In this document: positions 18,125 to 25,913 of the stretch, piece after piece
Layout: every line of letters begins with the position of its first letter
Numbering within the stretch: position 1 is the first letter of the stretch
NCBI GenBank assembly: GCA_943908365.1
Contig: CALTTH010000018.1
Location: 1-64,000, forward strand
Direction: 5' to 3'
Length of the DNA stretch: 64,000 nt
Source: an uncultured Hyphomicrobiales bacterium
GTDB lineage: Bacteria > Pseudomonadota > Alphaproteobacteria > Rhizobiales > Rhizobiaceae
The notes under the pieces: model-generated
What the model was told of the DNA's origin: nothing
The model's database searches: none
The model's input: the letters and a program-made list of their open reading frames with translations, nothing else
Made by a program: the position numbers and the translations under genes

Positions 18125-20758
18125 ATGGGCAGAGTGAATTCTCCGACATTCGAGGGCCGCGACAACCGCTTCGTGCTGACGGCATTCGTCGTGCGACAGA
18201 TCATGGCGCTGTGTGGTTTTGCCGTGTTGGCAGCCTTGGCGCTGGGCGTGACCGCACTTGCGACCTGGAACGTCGCAGATCCGAGCCTCTCCTACGCAAC
18301 CTCGAACGAGCCCACCAATCTGCTCGGACATAGCGGCGCGATCTTCGCCGATATCATGATGCAGTTTCTCGGGCTGTCATCGCTGATTGCGATGTTACCC
18401 ATCCTGTCCTGGGCCTTCGTGCTGATTTCCGGCCGCAAACTTACACGCTTGCCGACCCGCCTGATGGCCTGGATTGGTGGCGCCTTCATTGCGTCTGCCT
18501 CGCTGGGCTGCTTCCCCGCACCGCAGACCTGGCCGCTGCCCAACGGCATTGGTGGCGTGATCGGCGACATGATCCTGCGCTTTCCCGCACTCTTCCTCGG
18601 CGCCTATCCGACCGGCACTGCGGCAACCGTTCTCGGCGCCATCCTGGCAGTGCCTGCAGCCTGGCTGATGCTGGTCGCCTCGGGACTTCTCGGTGTATTC
18701 GATCAGGATGCTGAAGAACCCTTCGCGCCACAGGCTGCCGTCAACAGCAAGGCCCGCAAGGTTCAGGAGATCGAAGAGGACGATGAGGACGACAGCGAGG
18801 GTTTCTTCGCCAATTTCCTCGCCTTTGGTGCCCTTACTCACTACTGGTACACCACCCAGGCGCGACTTCGCCGCATCTTCGGCCTGAAGCCCAAGTCTCT
18901 CGCCAATGAGTTCGAACAGCCTTACGATTTCAACGATTACGAATTCGGCACTTTGAACGAGCCGTCGCGGCTGAAAACCGCGATCAATCGTCTGGAGAGA
19001 GCAGAGCCGTCCTTCGAGGAGCGGGCGGAAGCGCGTGCCCGTGGACAGGCACCATCGGTCAATGGCGATGCTGTAGACGAGCCGCCATTCGACGATGAGG
19101 ACAGCCTGCCGGATGGTATTCTTTCTGGCGACACGGCCTTTGCCCCGCGCCCGGCGCCGGGAAGCCCGACGCGTATTACCGCACCACCGTCGCGGCCGAA
19201 GCCGAGCGAGCGGGTTGCACGCGAAGCGCAGACCTCCTTCATCTCACCGGATGGCTTCCAGGTTCCCTCGATCCATCTGCTGGCCGAACCGAAGAATGTC
19301 GTCAAGGACAACACGCTGAATGCAGACGTGCTGGAGCAGAATGCCCGCCGTCTCGAAGGCGTACTGGAAGATTTCGGCGTCAAGGGCGAGATCATCCATG
19401 TGCGTCCTGGCCCCGTCGTGACGCTCTACGAGCTTGAGCCTGCGCCCGGCATCAAGTCGTCGCGCGTCATCGGTCTGGCGGACGATATCGCCCGCTCGAT
19501 GAGCGCCATTGCCGCGCGCGTCGCCGTCGTTCCTGGCCGCAATGCCATCGGTATCGAGCTTCCCAACCGCACGCGCGAAACGGTGTTCCTGCGCGAGCTC
19601 GTCGGCTCGCGCGATTTTGAAAGCAGCAAGGCCAAGCTGCCCATGGCACTCGGCAAGACGATCGGCGGCGAAGCCGTCATCGCCGATCTTGCCAAGATGC
19701 CGCATCTTCTCGTTGCCGGTACCACCGGCTCGGGTAAGTCGGTGGCAATCAACACCATGATCCTATCCCTCGTCTATCGCATGACGCCAGAACAGTGCCG
19801 CCTGATCATGATCGATCCGAAGATGCTAGAATTGTCGATCTATGACGGCATTCCGCATCTGCTCTCGCCTGTCGTGACCGATCCCAAGAAGGCCGTCGTC
19901 GCGCTGAAATGGACCGTGCGGGAGATGGAAGAGCGCTACAAGAAGATGTCGAAGATCGGTGTCCGCAACATCGATGGCTTCAACACCCGCGTTCAACAGG
20001 CGCTCGACAAGGGCGAAGTGTTGACCAGAACCGTCCAGACCGGCTTCGACCGCCAGACCGGCGAAGCCATGTATGAGACGGAAGAATTCGATCTGAAGCC
20101 ACTGCCCTATATCGTCGTCATCATCGACGAGATGGCTGACCTGATGATGGTCGCCGGCAAGGATATCGAAGGCGCGGTACAGCGTCTGGCGCAGATGGCA
20201 CGTGCCGCCGGCATTCATGTCATCATGGCCACCCAGCGCCCGTCCGTCGACGTCATCACCGGCACGATCAAGGCAAACTTCCCGACGCGCATTTCCTTCC
20301 AGGTTACCTCCAAGATCGACAGCCGTACCATCCTTGGCGAACAGGGTGCGGAGCAGCTGCTTGGCATGGGCGACATGCTCTATATGGCAGGCGGTGGGCG
20401 CATTCAGCGCGTCCACGGTCCCTTCGTTTCGGACAACGAAGTGGAAGAGATCGTCTCCTACCTCAAGACCCAAGGCTCGCCGGACTATCTCGAAGCGGTC
20501 ACCGAAGAGGATGAGGATGAAGATGGCGGTGGCCCTGCCGGCACCGGCAACATGGCCGAGTCCGACGATCCCTATGACCAGGCCGTCGCCGTCGTTCTGC
20601 GCGATGGCAAGGCTTCCACCTCCTACGTCCAGCGCAGGCTCGGCATCGGTTATAACCGCGCCGCCTCGCTAATCGAGCGGATGGAACAGGAAGGCATTAT
20701 CGGCCCTGCCAACCATGCCGGAAAGCGCGAAATTCTCGTGCCGACGGAGAATGATTAA
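18125..20758 (+). CDS. ftsK: DNA translocase FtsK
   Basis: Septum-anchored DNA pump that clears chromosome termini and activates XerCD at dif. The 877-aa protein has four to five membrane helices in the first 200 residues, then an acidic/Pro-rich linker to about 380. The RecA-like motor follows with Walker A GTTGSGKS and Walker B VVIIDEMADLM. The gamma winged helix that reads KOPS ends it (YDQAVAVVLRDGKAS...QRRLGIGYNRAASLIERME). The linker is short compared with the long E. coli linker. ATG 18125 is the only reasonable start. A CtrA-like palindrome precedes it; lolA follows 167 bp after its stop. Confidence 0.97.
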   Translation: MGRVNSPTFEGRDNRFVLTAFVVRQIMALCGFAVLAALALGVTALATWNVADPSLSYATSNEPTNLLGHSGAIFADIMMQFLGLSSLIAMLPILSWAFVLISGRKLTRLPTRLMAWIGGAFIASASLGCFPAPQTWPLPNGIGGVIGDMILRFPALFLGAYPTGTAATVLGAILAVPAAWLMLVASGLLGVFDQDAEEPFAPQAAVNSKARKVQEIEEDDEDDSEGFFANFLAFGALTHYWYTTQARLRRIFGLKPKSLANEFEQPYDFNDYEFGTLNEPSRLKTAINRLERAEPSFEERAEARARGQAPSVNGDAVDEPPFDDEDSLPDGILSGDTAFAPRPAPGSPTRITAPPSRPKPSERVAREAQTSFISPDGFQVPSIHLLAEPKNVVKDNTLNADVLEQNARRLEGVLEDFGVKGEIIHVRPGPVVTLYELEPAPGIKSSRVIGLADDIARSMSAIAARVAVVPGRNAIGIELPNRTRETVFLRELVGSRDFESSKAKLPMALGKTIGGEAVIADLAKMPHLLVAGTTGSGKSVAINTMILSLVYRMTPEQCRLIMIDPKMLELSIYDGIPHLLSPVVTDPKKAVVALKWTVREMEERYKKMSKIGVRNIDGFNTRVQQALDKGEVLTRTVQTGFDRQTGEAMYETEEFDLKPLPYIVVIIDEMADLMMVAGKDIEGAVQRLAQMARAAGIHVIMATQRPSVDVITGTIKANFPTRISFQVTSKIDSRTILGEQGAEQLLGMGDMLYMAGGGRIQRVHGPFVSDNEVEEIVSYLKTQGSPDYLEAVTEEDEDEDGGGPAGTGNMAESDDPYDQAVAVVLRDGKASTSYVQRRLGIGYNRAASLIERMEQEGIIGPANHAGKREILVPTEND

Positions 20759-20925
20759 GCCACAATCGTCTAACGCTCCACCGCCAGTTGGTCTTTGATA
20801 CCAGTTGCTTGCATGCTGGTTCGGCAGCCGCAACCAGGCGTGTGCTTTTGGCGTTATAGCCGTCGCTCCATGTCATGAAGCCGCCGTGTTTTTTCGGCAC
20901 ATGGGATGCGATGAAGGAGAACAGA

Positions 20926-21600
20926 ATGAAGAATACCCGCTCGGTCGTTTCCGCTCAGCATCCCGGCCTCGAGAGCAGCATGACGCGGCGAGGCGTGATG
21001 ACGCTGTTTTCCGCAGCGGCAGGCTCTGTAGCACTCTCGCCCATTGCAGCTTTGGCGCAGGGCGCAGGAGACGGCGTGACGGCGCAGAAGATCGCCAACC
21101 ACTTCTCGTCGGTCAAGACGATGATGGGTGAGTTCGTTCAGTTCGGTCCGCGCGGTGAACAGACAGGCGGTAAGTTCTATATCTCGCGACCCGGCAAGCT
21201 TCGCTTCAACTACGAAGACCCGTCGCCCATGCGCGTGATCGCAGATGGCCGCAACGTCGTTATCGGCAACATGAAGCTGAAGACCTGGGACATCTACCCG
21301 CTGTCCAAGACACCGCTCAGCCTGCTTCTTGCCGACAAGATCGACCTCAGCAATCAGAAGGTTCGCAGCGTCAAGGAAGAGTCCGATCTGATCACCATCG
21401 TTCTCGGTGACAAGAGCATCTTCGGCGATTCGACAATCACTCTGATGTTCGATCCAAAAACCTTCGATCTGCGCCAGTGGACGACGACGGATGCGCAGAA
21501 CAAGGACACGACCGTGATGATTTTCAACGTCCAGACGGGCGTGAACCTCGACGACAAGGTCTTCAACATCAACTACGAAGAGGTCCGCAAACGCGGTTGA
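20926..21600 (+). CDS. lolA: Outer-membrane lipoprotein carrier LolA
   Basis: Periplasmic chaperone that carries lipoproteins from LolCDE to the outer membrane. The mature part (QKIANHFSSVKTMMGEFVQFGPRGEQTGGKFYISRPGKLRFNY...) matches the LolA half-barrel, with the typical basic C terminus. I start at ATG 20926 because AAGGAG lies at 20914-20919 with a 6-nt spacer; the frame is open to 20875. The product is 224 aa. The signal sequence is unusual: a longish N region, then TRRGVMTLF and a hydrophobic stretch ending ALAQG, which resembles a Tat signal. It follows ftsK, a common rhizobial arrangement. Confidence 0.9.
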   Translation: MKNTRSVVSAQHPGLESSMTRRGVMTLFSAAAGSVALSPIAALAQGAGDGVTAQKIANHFSSVKTMMGEFVQFGPRGEQTGGKFYISRPGKLRFNYEDPSPMRVIADGRNVVIGNMKLKTWDIYPLSKTPLSLLLADKIDLSNQKVRSVKEESDLITIVLGDKSIFGDSTITLMFDPKTFDLRQWTTTDAQNKDTTVMIFNVQTGVNLDDKVFNINYEEVRKRG

Positions 21601-21657
21601 CTTCCAGACAGCAGAAAGCGTTTCCAGTTTTCTGCGCTCTTGTTATAAGCCTGCTCC

Positions 21658-21754
21658 TACAGCGTCGGCCCGAAACCGGAATCGATTTTCGGTCCGATGC
21701 ATAGTTCACGGTAAAGTGCCCTTTGTGCGTCCAATAGGACTCACAGCGCTTTAG
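21658..21754. repeat. Intergenic palindromic repeat, family A, copy 2
   Basis: Same order of elements as at 4871-4980: GCGTCGGCCCGAAA, then CCGGAATCGATTTTCGG, then GTGCGTCCAATAGGAC and AGCGCTTTAGC. It occupies the gap between lolA and xth and ends 23 bp before the xth start. Confidence 0.8.
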
Positions 21755-21777
21755 CTGCATAAGACGGAGCGTAAGGC

Positions 21778-22581
21778 ATGACTTTCTCCATAACCACCTG
21801 GAACATCAACTCGGTGCGGCTGCGCATGCCGATCGTCGAGCAGTTTCTGGTGCGTTACAAGCCAGACGTTCTCTGCCTGCAGGAGACCAAGTGCCCGAAT
21901 GGCGAGTTTCCCCTGAAACCGCTGCGAGCGCTCGGCTATGAGCACATCATCATTCATGGACAGAAGGGCTATCACGGCGTTGCCATAGCCTCGAAGCTGC
22001 CGCTCACGGAAGATCACCGTCAGGACTACTGCAAGGTCGGGGACGCCCGCCACATCTCCGCTCTGGTGCAGGTTGGCAGCCGCCGTATTCGCCTTCATAA
22101 TTTCTATGTTCCGGCAGGTGGCGACGAGCCGGACCGGTCGATCAATCCGAAATTCGGTCACAAGCTCGATTTCGTCGAGGAGATGAAGGTGCTGAGCGCC
22201 GACGCCACGCCTGGAGCATCATCGATCCTGGTTGGCGACCTCAACATTGCGCCCCTCGAAAACGATGTCTGGTCGCACAAGCAACTGCTGAAGATCGTCA
22301 GCCACACGCCTGTCGAGACAGAAGGTCTGCTGGAGGTCATGAAGCGCGGCAACTGGCTCGACCTGATGCGGCTCAACGTGCCGGAAACGGAAAAGATCTA
22401 CACCTGGTGGAGCTACCGCGCCAAGGATTGGGAAGCTGCCAATCGCGGCCGTCGTCTGGACCATATCTGGTCGTCGCAGGATCTTGGTCCCTCGCTCGAT
22501 CGGATCGAAATCCTGAAGGAGGCGCGCGGCTGGAACAGGCCGTCCGACCACGTTCCGGTGACGGCTCACTTCAAGTTCTAA
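21778..22581 (+). CDS. xth: Exodeoxyribonuclease III (AP endonuclease)
   Basis: Mg-dependent AP endonuclease and 3' exonuclease of base-excision repair, 267 aa. It shows the whole exonuclease III motif set: TWNINSVR (metal-binding Asn), LQETK (catalytic Glu), NFYVPAGGDEP, GDLNIAP and the C-terminal RLDHIW...SDHVPV with the catalytic Asp-His pair. The ATG at 21778 is preceded by GTAAGG. The gene is flanked by two different palindromic intergenic repeats, so it is probably transcribed alone. Confidence 0.96.
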   Translation: MTFSITTWNINSVRLRMPIVEQFLVRYKPDVLCLQETKCPNGEFPLKPLRALGYEHIIIHGQKGYHGVAIASKLPLTEDHRQDYCKVGDARHISALVQVGSRRIRLHNFYVPAGGDEPDRSINPKFGHKLDFVEEMKVLSADATPGASSILVGDLNIAPLENDVWSHKQLLKIVSHTPVETEGLLEVMKRGNWLDLMRLNVPETEKIYTWWSYRAKDWEAANRGRRLDHIWSSQDLGPSLDRIEILKEARGWNRPSDHVPVTAHFKF

Positions 22582-22684
22582 GCATGTCGCGCAAAAGTGT
22601 GCAGCGGTTTTGCGATAACGACATGCGACAAAACAAGGACTTAAAGCGTAGGGAGCGAATCTGAAAGATCGCGACACGCTTTAA
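22581..22684. repeat. Intergenic repeat, family B, copy 1
   Basis: A 104-bp element beginning AGCATGTCGCGCAAA and ending GCGACACGCTTTAA, with internal palindromes (CATGTCGC.../...ACATGCGACA and TTAAAGCGT.../...ACGCTTTAA). A clearly related copy lies in the opposite orientation at 41274-41375. Confidence 0.8.
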
Positions 22685-22695
22685 TAGCAAAGCGG

Positions 22696-23151
22696 CTACA
22701 TAAACCGGTTCTGCATCGCAGCGGCACTTGTGGCAAGTGCGGCGATGTTGCCTCGGATGCGCTCGGAGACCACCTCGGCAACATCCGGGAATTCCTCGAT
22801 CATGCGATGGAAGAGGATACGGGTGATGCGGATGACTTCGGAATCTTCGCGCGCGACCGCGGTGAACTTGCGTTCACAGAGCGTGAAGAGCGCCAGTTCG
22901 GAAAGAAGACAGCCGCTGCCAACGGTGGCCTTGACCTCTCTCTTGCCGTCGCGCTCTTCGGTCCAGAGATCGAAGCGTCCATTGCAGATGACGAAGGCGC
23001 ACTCGGCGGGAGAGTACTGGCGAAAGAGCATGTGCCCCGCGGCAATGCGCCGCCGCTCGGCGCCGAAGGCGATCAGGCGCAGCTGGTCTTCGCTGAAGCC
23101 CTGGAACAGCGGCACCTGCGCGAAAAGCTTGATATCGTCGTTCAACGCCAT
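22696..23151 (-). CDS. Cyclic-nucleotide-binding-domain protein without DNA-binding domain
   Basis: A 151-aa protein made almost entirely of one cNMP-binding (Crp/Fnr N-terminal type) beta barrel: LFQGFSEDQLRLIAFGAERRRIAAGHMLFRQYSPAECAFVICNGRFDLW... It has no C-terminal helix-turn-helix, so it is unlikely to be a direct transcription factor. The usual cAMP-phosphate Arg motif (RSA) is replaced by ...CLLSELALFTLCERKF..., so ligand binding is uncertain. I start at ATG 23151 (MALNDDIKLF); the frame is open to 23199. It neighbours an OmpR-type regulator on the same strand, 162 bp downstream of it. Function unknown. Confidence 0.8.
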   Translation of the reverse strand: MALNDDIKLFAQVPLFQGFSEDQLRLIAFGAERRRIAAGHMLFRQYSPAECAFVICNGRFDLWTEERDGKREVKATVGSGCLLSELALFTLCERKFTAVAREDSEVIRITRILFHRMIEEFPDVAEVVSERIRGNIAALATSAAAMQNRFM

Positions 23152-23269
23152 GGGCTGATCCACCTGGGAAATGCAAGTCGGATACCGCGCCGCTCGCAAT
23201 TGAGGAAGCGCGGTTCAACCCGTTTTCGACCAATGCGGACTCCAAGACAAGAGCGGATCAAGAAAATTG

Positions 23270-23320
23270 CCCTTTAAGCGCCTCGCGTCCAATAGGACCC
23301 AGCAAGCAGCGCCTTAAGGG
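23270..23320. repeat. Partial family A repeat overlapping the response-regulator stop
   Basis: CCCTTTAAGCGC...GCGTCCAATAGGACC...GCGCCTTAAGGG: outer arms pair around the GTCCAATAGGAC core shared with family A. It covers the stop codon at 23314-23316 and may serve as that gene's transcript end. Confidence 0.6.
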
Positions 23321-23997
23321 ACGATCTTGTATCCACCGTTTTCGGTCACGAGAATTTCGGCGTTGGAGGGATCGCGCTCGATCTTCTGGCGAAGACGATA
23401 GACGTGGGTCTCCAGCGTGTGGGTGGTGACGCCGGAATTGTAGCCCCAGACCTCCTCAAGCAGAACGTCACGTGTGACGACAGCGCTGCCGGCGCGGTAG
23501 AGGTAACGAATGATGGCCGCTTCCTTTTCCGTCAGACGGATCTTCTTTCCGTCCTCTGTCGTCAACAGCTTCTGGCTCGGCTTAAACTGGTAGGGACCGA
23601 CGGTGAAGACTGCGTCTTCGCTCTGCTCATACTGGCGCAGTTGCGCGCGGACGCGGGCAAGCAGCACGGCAAAGCGGAAGGGCTTTGTTACATAGTCGTT
23701 CGCGCCTGCCTCGAGACCAAGGATCGTGTCGGAATCCGTGTCGTGACCGGTGAGCATGATGATGGGAGACTTGAAGCCGCTCTTTCGCATCAGTTTTACC
23801 GCTTCGCGCCCATCCATGTCTGGCAGGCCCACATCCATGATCAGGAGATCGACCTGAGTGGATTTGACTGTCTGGATAGCAGCATTGGCGTTCGCACCCG
23901 TCAGAAGCGAGAACTCTTCATAGGGAGAAAGTTGTTCAGCAAGGGTGTCGCGCAGATCGTCGTCGTCATCAACAAGAAGCAATGTACGGGCCGTCAT
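23314..23997 (-). CDS. OmpR/PhoB-family response regulator
   Basis: Two-component transcription factor of 227 aa. Receiver domain: acidic pocket LLVDDDDDLRD, phosphoacceptor Asp in LLIMDVGLPDMDG, then the Thr and Lys switch positions in IIMLTGHD and YVTKPFR. A winged-helix DNA-binding domain follows from about residue 130 (LTEKEAAIIRYLYRAG...VWGYNSGVTTHTLETHVYRLRQKIE). I start at ATG 23997, preceded by GAAGGT; upstream frame extends to 24030. No histidine kinase gene is adjacent. It resembles the CenR envelope regulator of Alphaproteobacteria, but I cannot confirm that from the sequence alone. Confidence 0.9.
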   Translation of the reverse strand: MTARTLLLVDDDDDLRDTLAEQLSPYEEFSLLTGANANAAIQTVKSTQVDLLIMDVGLPDMDGREAVKLMRKSGFKSPIIMLTGHDTDSDTILGLEAGANDYVTKPFRFAVLLARVRAQLRQYEQSEDAVFTVGPYQFKPSQKLLTTEDGKKIRLTEKEAAIIRYLYRAGSAVVTRDVLLEEVWGYNSGVTTHTLETHVYRLRQKIERDPSNAEILVTENGGYKIVP

Positions 23998-24138
23998 AGA
24001 GTACCTTCGCCTTTCTCTCTTAATTTTCAAACCAATTCAGCGGTTTGCGCGCTTCGCGTCAACCCTTGTGCAGCAATAACGGCGTGCTATGACGTTCGGG
24101 TGGAGCATCTTCAAAGCAAAATCTCGTGAAAAAGAGTG

Positions 24139-24684
24139 ATGACCAGAAAGATTGAAATCCGAACGTTACCACCCAAGCTTCTCGTCCGCCCTTCACCATT
24201 GAACCCAAGTCGAGCGATCGTTCAGCTTGGTCATTTAACGTTTCAGGCCGCGATTGGTCGCAACGGACGCTCCGTTTTAAAGCGAGAAGGTGACGGCAAA
24301 ACGCCGATCGCTCAGATGCCGCTGCTTTATGGTTTCATCCGTGGCGAACGCATGCGCGCTGTCCAGACAGGTCTCACGTTGCGCCGCGCAGTGAAGTCGA
24401 TGTTGTGGTGCGATGCGCCAGGGGATCCGAACTACAATCGGTTGGTCAGAGCGCCATTCAAGCCGAGCCACGAAGACATCTGTCGCGAAGACGGGCTCTA
24501 TGATGTCTGTCTGGTGCTCGACTGGAATGTCCGATCCAGGCAGCGCAATCGCGGCTCGGCTATCTTCATGCACATGATCCGCCCAGGCTATGAGCCGACC
24601 GCTGGCTGCGTTGCGCTGCACCCCAGAGACATGCGTCGTCTTCTTCCCCATCTTCGTCCGGGACAGATTATTCAGGTTCTCTAA
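24139..24684 (+). CDS. L,D-transpeptidase (YkuD-family) catalytic-domain protein
   Basis: Small 181-aa protein with the YkuD catalytic signature: HMIRPGYEPTAGCVAL gives the active-site His and Cys (TAGC in place of the commoner S-x-G-C). The family forms 3-3 cross-links in peptidoglycan or attaches proteins to it. No signal peptide or membrane segment is evident at the N terminus (MTRKIEIRTLPPKLLV), which is odd for an enzyme acting in the periplasm. ATG 24139 is preceded by AAAGAG; GTG 24136 is the alternative. It is divergent from the response regulator and convergent with carD across a terminator. Confidence 0.8.
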   Translation: MTRKIEIRTLPPKLLVRPSPLNPSRAIVQLGHLTFQAAIGRNGRSVLKREGDGKTPIAQMPLLYGFIRGERMRAVQTGLTLRRAVKSMLWCDAPGDPNYNRLVRAPFKPSHEDICREDGLYDVCLVLDWNVRSRQRNRGSAIFMHMIRPGYEPTAGCVALHPRDMRRLLPHLRPGQIIQVL

Positions 24685-24751
24685 GGACTTGCGTGAGGAT
24701 TGACTTGTCGAGAGGCCCTCAACACAGAATGGCCATCTTTGCGAAAGAAAC

Positions 24752-24783
24752 AAAAAACCCGCCACTAGGCGGGCGGGTTTTTT
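24752..24783. terminator. Bidirectional terminator between the L,D-transpeptidase gene and carD
   Basis: Stem AAAAAACCCGCC/GGCGGGTTTTTT with an 8-nt loop. A and T runs on both sides allow function on both strands. Confidence 0.9.
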
Positions 24784-24805
24784 GACATTCTGTAGGTGGA
24801 AAGCC

Positions 24806-25378
24806 TTATGCGGCTTCTTCTTCCGGCGCATCGTCTTCTTCGACGGCCTTGCCACGCTTGGGGCCTTTGTTGAGGTTGACTTCAACGAGGCGAACAGCTT
24901 CGGTTTCGGACATCTTGTTCACGGCTGCGATTTCGCGAGCCATGCGATCGAGAGCTGCTTCGTAAAGCTGACGCTCGGAGTAAGACTGCTCAGGCTGGTT
25001 CTCGGCGCGATAGAGATCGCGAACCACTTCTGCGATGGCGATCAGATCGCCGGAATTGATCTTTGCGTCATATTCCTGCGCGCGACGCGACCACATGGTC
25101 CGCTTGACGCGCGCCTTGCCCTGAACAACCTTCAGCGCACGCTCGACGAAATCCCCTTCGGACAGCTTGCGCATGCCGATGCTGACAGCCTTGGCGACAG
25201 GCACCTTGAGGCGCATCTTGTCTTTTTCGAAATCAATGACGAAAAGTTCGAGCTTCATGCCCGCCACTTCCTGTTCTTCGATTGCCGAAATGGTACCGAC
25301 ACCGTGAGCGGGATAAACGATCGCTTCTCCGGTTTTAAAACCGTGGCGCGCTGGAGATTTCTTCTGCTGGGTCGTCAT
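24806..25378 (-). CDS. carD: CarD/CdnL-family RNA polymerase-binding regulator
   Basis: Binds the RNA polymerase beta subunit and stabilises open complexes, notably at rRNA promoters. The product is 190 aa. The N-terminal Tudor-like RNAP-interaction domain (FKTGEAIVYPAHGVGTISAIEEQEVAGMKLELFVIDF) is followed by the helical DNA-interacting domain with the conserved WSRRAQEYDAKINSGDLIAIAEVVRDLYR. A short charged acidic tail ends it. Start at ATG 25378, with GGGAG 12 nt upstream. It is transcribed away from the glutamate dehydrogenase gene. Confidence 0.95.
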   Translation of the reverse strand: MTTQQKKSPARHGFKTGEAIVYPAHGVGTISAIEEQEVAGMKLELFVIDFEKDKMRLKVPVAKAVSIGMRKLSEGDFVERALKVVQGKARVKRTMWSRRAQEYDAKINSGDLIAIAEVVRDLYRAENQPEQSYSERQLYEAALDRMAREIAAVNKMSETEAVRLVEVNLNKGPKRGKAVEEDDAPEEEAA

Positions 25379-25913
25379 TCGTTTTTTAAACTCCCTGTTA
25401 CATACACCCGGGGGTTTCCGGGGTCGGGTCGGTCAGGCCCGGATGAGACGGGGGCAAGCCGTCAGGTGACTCCGCACTGGTCCAGCCGAGCACGCAAAAA
25501 GAAACCATCTTGCAATCCGGGGATCGACAACACAAAAGTAGGATATGTCACGGAAACCGCGTGCAATTGATGACTTGCTTTCGAGGTGTTTTAGGGCACG
25601 ATAGTGCCGCGCTGTGGATCAGTTTTTCCTGTCTACCACAAAAATAGGTGGAAATCAATAATTTGCTTGCACCGTGGCGACGGAGTCACAACCTGCTTTA
25701 TTGAGGCGTTAACAGAATCACCGCGGTAAACGCCTGATTACGAGCGCTTATCCATCCCGAATCGATTAAATTCTCTGCACCCCGCCAATTTGTCGATTGC
25801 CACTTAAACTATTCATAATTCCGCGCCAATATCCGATTCGAATTTGGGAAAAATCACGAATTTTCACCCTTTTATCGCCGAAACGCGGATATTTTTGGAA
25901 GAAAGAAGGCAAA
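25379..25913. other. 535-bp divergent intergenic region, carD to glutamate dehydrogenase
   Basis: No gene is supported here. The half nearest the dehydrogenase is AT-rich and should hold its promoter. A short palindrome, GGCAC-gata-GTGCC, is at 25595-25608. Five GANTC sites occur (25468, 25683, 25715, 25759, 25835). An in-frame upstream start at 25797 exists but encodes an atypical N terminus. Confidence 0.6.

Noticed and set aside
18061..18333. 90-codon frame overlapping the ftsK start
   Set aside because: Different frame from ftsK, no ribosome site, and it covers the CtrA-like palindrome.
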